Positions 62,930 to 64,000 of a DNA stretch of 64,000 bases are shown piece by piece (position 1 is the stretch's first letter; each line of letters starts with the position of its first letter). The notes below the pieces were generated by a model that was not told the DNA's origin, did no database searches, and saw nothing but the letters and a program-made list of their open reading frames with translations. The stretch lies in assembly GCF_023150235.1 (NCBI RefSeq), contig NZ_JAKLLH010000012.1, positions 62,001-126,000 of the forward strand, read 5' to 3'. This stretch comes from Azonexus sp. GTDB taxonomy: Bacteria; Pseudomonadota; Gammaproteobacteria; Burkholderiales; Rhodocyclaceae. The position numbers and the translations under genes are program-made.

Positions 62930-64000
62930 ATGCTGTTGAACAATCTTTCCATTCGTTTGCGCCTCTTCGGGAGCTTCTTTTTCATTGTTCTGCTGCTCGT
63001 GATGCTTGGCGGCTTTTCATGGCAAAAAATCAGTATCACGGCGCATGAAACCAGCTCGATGTACGAATACAACACCAAGCCCCTGCCCGAGTTGGCCAAG
63101 GTCACCAATGCCTTTTTGCGGAAACGGGTGGAATTGCGTAATCCGATAATTTTCCCCGAAGACCGGGAAGATGCCTTCAGAAGCCTGCAAGAACTTGACA
63201 AGGAAATCGAAACGGCACTCGCCGCTTTCGAGCGTTCGATTCACAACGACAAGATCCGCGAGCAATTTGCCACCCTGAAAAAGGAACTTGCCACATTCAG
63301 GACTGTCCAGGACGCGATTGTTTCCTTCATCAATCAGGGAAATACCGAGCAAGCGAAAAAATTGATGCACGAGCAGTGCAAGCCGGCCGCCCTCAAGGTA
63401 TTGCAGGCAAGCCACGAGCTGGAAAAAACCAAGCTCGCGCTTGCCGAAGCCAAGCATCTGGACGCGGATAAAAATGCGACCGCCGTGTCCTATACGGTAC
63501 TGATCATCATGGCCATCGGCATTGTCGTCGCCCTGTTGCTTGCCGGCTACCTTTCCAGAATCATCCTCGGCCCCCTGCGTGAAATGGAAAACATGTTCCG
63601 CACCATGGCCAACGGCGAGGGCGACCTGACCCGGCGCTTCCACATTCACGGGCAGAACGAAGTTTCCGCCACCACCTCGGCCTTCAATCTCTTCCTGGAA
63701 AAACTCAATTCGATCATCAAGGAAATTGTTTCCTCTTCCAGCGAGATCGGCCAGATCTCGTCCAGCAACATCCAGCTGGCAAGTCGCATGAACAGCGACA
63801 TGACCGAAATCTCCTCGACCGTCGAAAACATTGCCGCCACCTTCGAGGAAATGACGACTTCGATTGCCCACGTTTCCGACAACTGCAATGTCACGGCCTC
63901 GGCGGCAACGACCGCCGACGAACATACCAGCCGTGGCTACCAGATCGTGCACGACACCATTTCCCAGATGAGCACAACGTCGAGCCGCGTCTCGGAAACC
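62930..64000 (+). CDS. Methyl-accepting chemotaxis protein, 3' end outside window
   Basis: Chemoreceptor: TM1 about 12-33 (FGSFFFIVLLLVMLGGFSW), periplasmic four-helix-like domain 34-186, TM2 187-207 (SYTVLIIMAIGIVVALLLAG), HAMP from about 208 (LSRIILGPLREMENMFR), then the start of the signalling coiled coil (ASRMNSDMTEISSTVENIAA). 357 residues in the window. AGGGGGAT site 7 bases before the ATG. Ligand unknown. Confidence 0.92.
   Translation, partial: MLLNNLSIRLRLFGSFFFIVLLLVMLGGFSWQKISITAHETSSMYEYNTKPLPELAKVTNAFLRKRVELRNPIIFPEDREDAFRSLQELDKEIETALAAFERSIHNDKIREQFATLKKELATFRTVQDAIVSFINQGNTEQAKKLMHEQCKPAALKVLQASHELEKTKLALAEAKHLDADKNATAVSYTVLIIMAIGIVVALLLAGYLSRIILGPLREMENMFRTMANGEGDLTRRFHIHGQNEVSATTSAFNLFLEKLNSIIKEIVSSSSEIGQISSSNIQLASRMNSDMTEISSTVENIAATFEEMTTSIAHVSDNCNVTASAATTADEHTSRGYQIVHDTISQMSTTSSRVSET

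Overview
The window is a GC-rich bacterial chromosome segment that reads as a betaproteobacterium, most likely Rhodocyclales (Dechloromonas/Azonexus/Azospira-like). This is inference from gene content: the TCA block sdhCDAB-sdhE-gltA-odhAB-lpdA with mdh nearby, the aat-bpt pair, NnrS, and a SigF/NrsF/methionine-rich-peptide locus of the kind described in Azospira. I saw no rRNA, tRNA or CRISPR array.

Layout. 1-3.3 kb: fatty-acid oxidation genes (thiolase, cut by the window edge, and fadE) with a putative operator shared with a PsrA-like TetR gene at 8.8-9.5 kb. 3.9-6.9 kb: an ECF sigma factor with its membrane anti-sigma, divergent from a periplasmic methionine-rich peptide and a secreted MsrA-thioredoxin-MsrB fusion, with matching promoters on both sides. 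7.0-8.7 kb: a REP-associated transposase flanked by inverted 18-mers, and a HicAB module. 9.7-10.5 kb: two small paralogues sharing a C-terminal motif. 10.7-16.3 kb: FolB-like and DHFR genes, iron(III) ABC transporter genes fbpB/fbpC, and the N-end-rule transferases aat-bpt. 16.3-31.3 kb: TCA block, GntR regulator, mdh, CitE-like lyase, pseudouridine synthase, CBS protein. 31.4-38.5 kb: outer-membrane/periplasmic genes, nitronate monooxygenase, NnrS, rlmF, dihaem cytochrome c. 38.5-43.0 kb: two TonB receptors. 43.5-53.3 kb: a type I restriction-modification locus opened at two points by accessory genes (DUF1016 fragment and HEPN/Abi-like between hsdM and hsdS; membrane protein, DUF2971 and DUF3800 between hsdS and hsdR). 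53.3-57.6 kb: a decayed iron-uptake locus (piuC and receptor remnants) followed by a flavoprotein reductase, DUF4198, DUF2271 and PepSY genes with a Fur-like box. 57.8-64 kb: trmJ-like, suhB, cysD, a Phd/PIN toxin-antitoxin pair, cysN and a partial chemoreceptor.

Two things cut across the window. First, a palindrome with core TTCACGGTCGACCGTGAA recurs between genes, as a terminator, at gene starts and inside genes; it appears to have replaced the stop codon of one TonB receptor and to have entered hsdR in frame. Second, the sigma/anti-sigma/methionine-peptide/Msr locus looks like a variant of the Azospira hypochlorite-scavenging system in which a secreted MsrA-Trx-MsrB fusion stands where the YedY-type reductase is expected.
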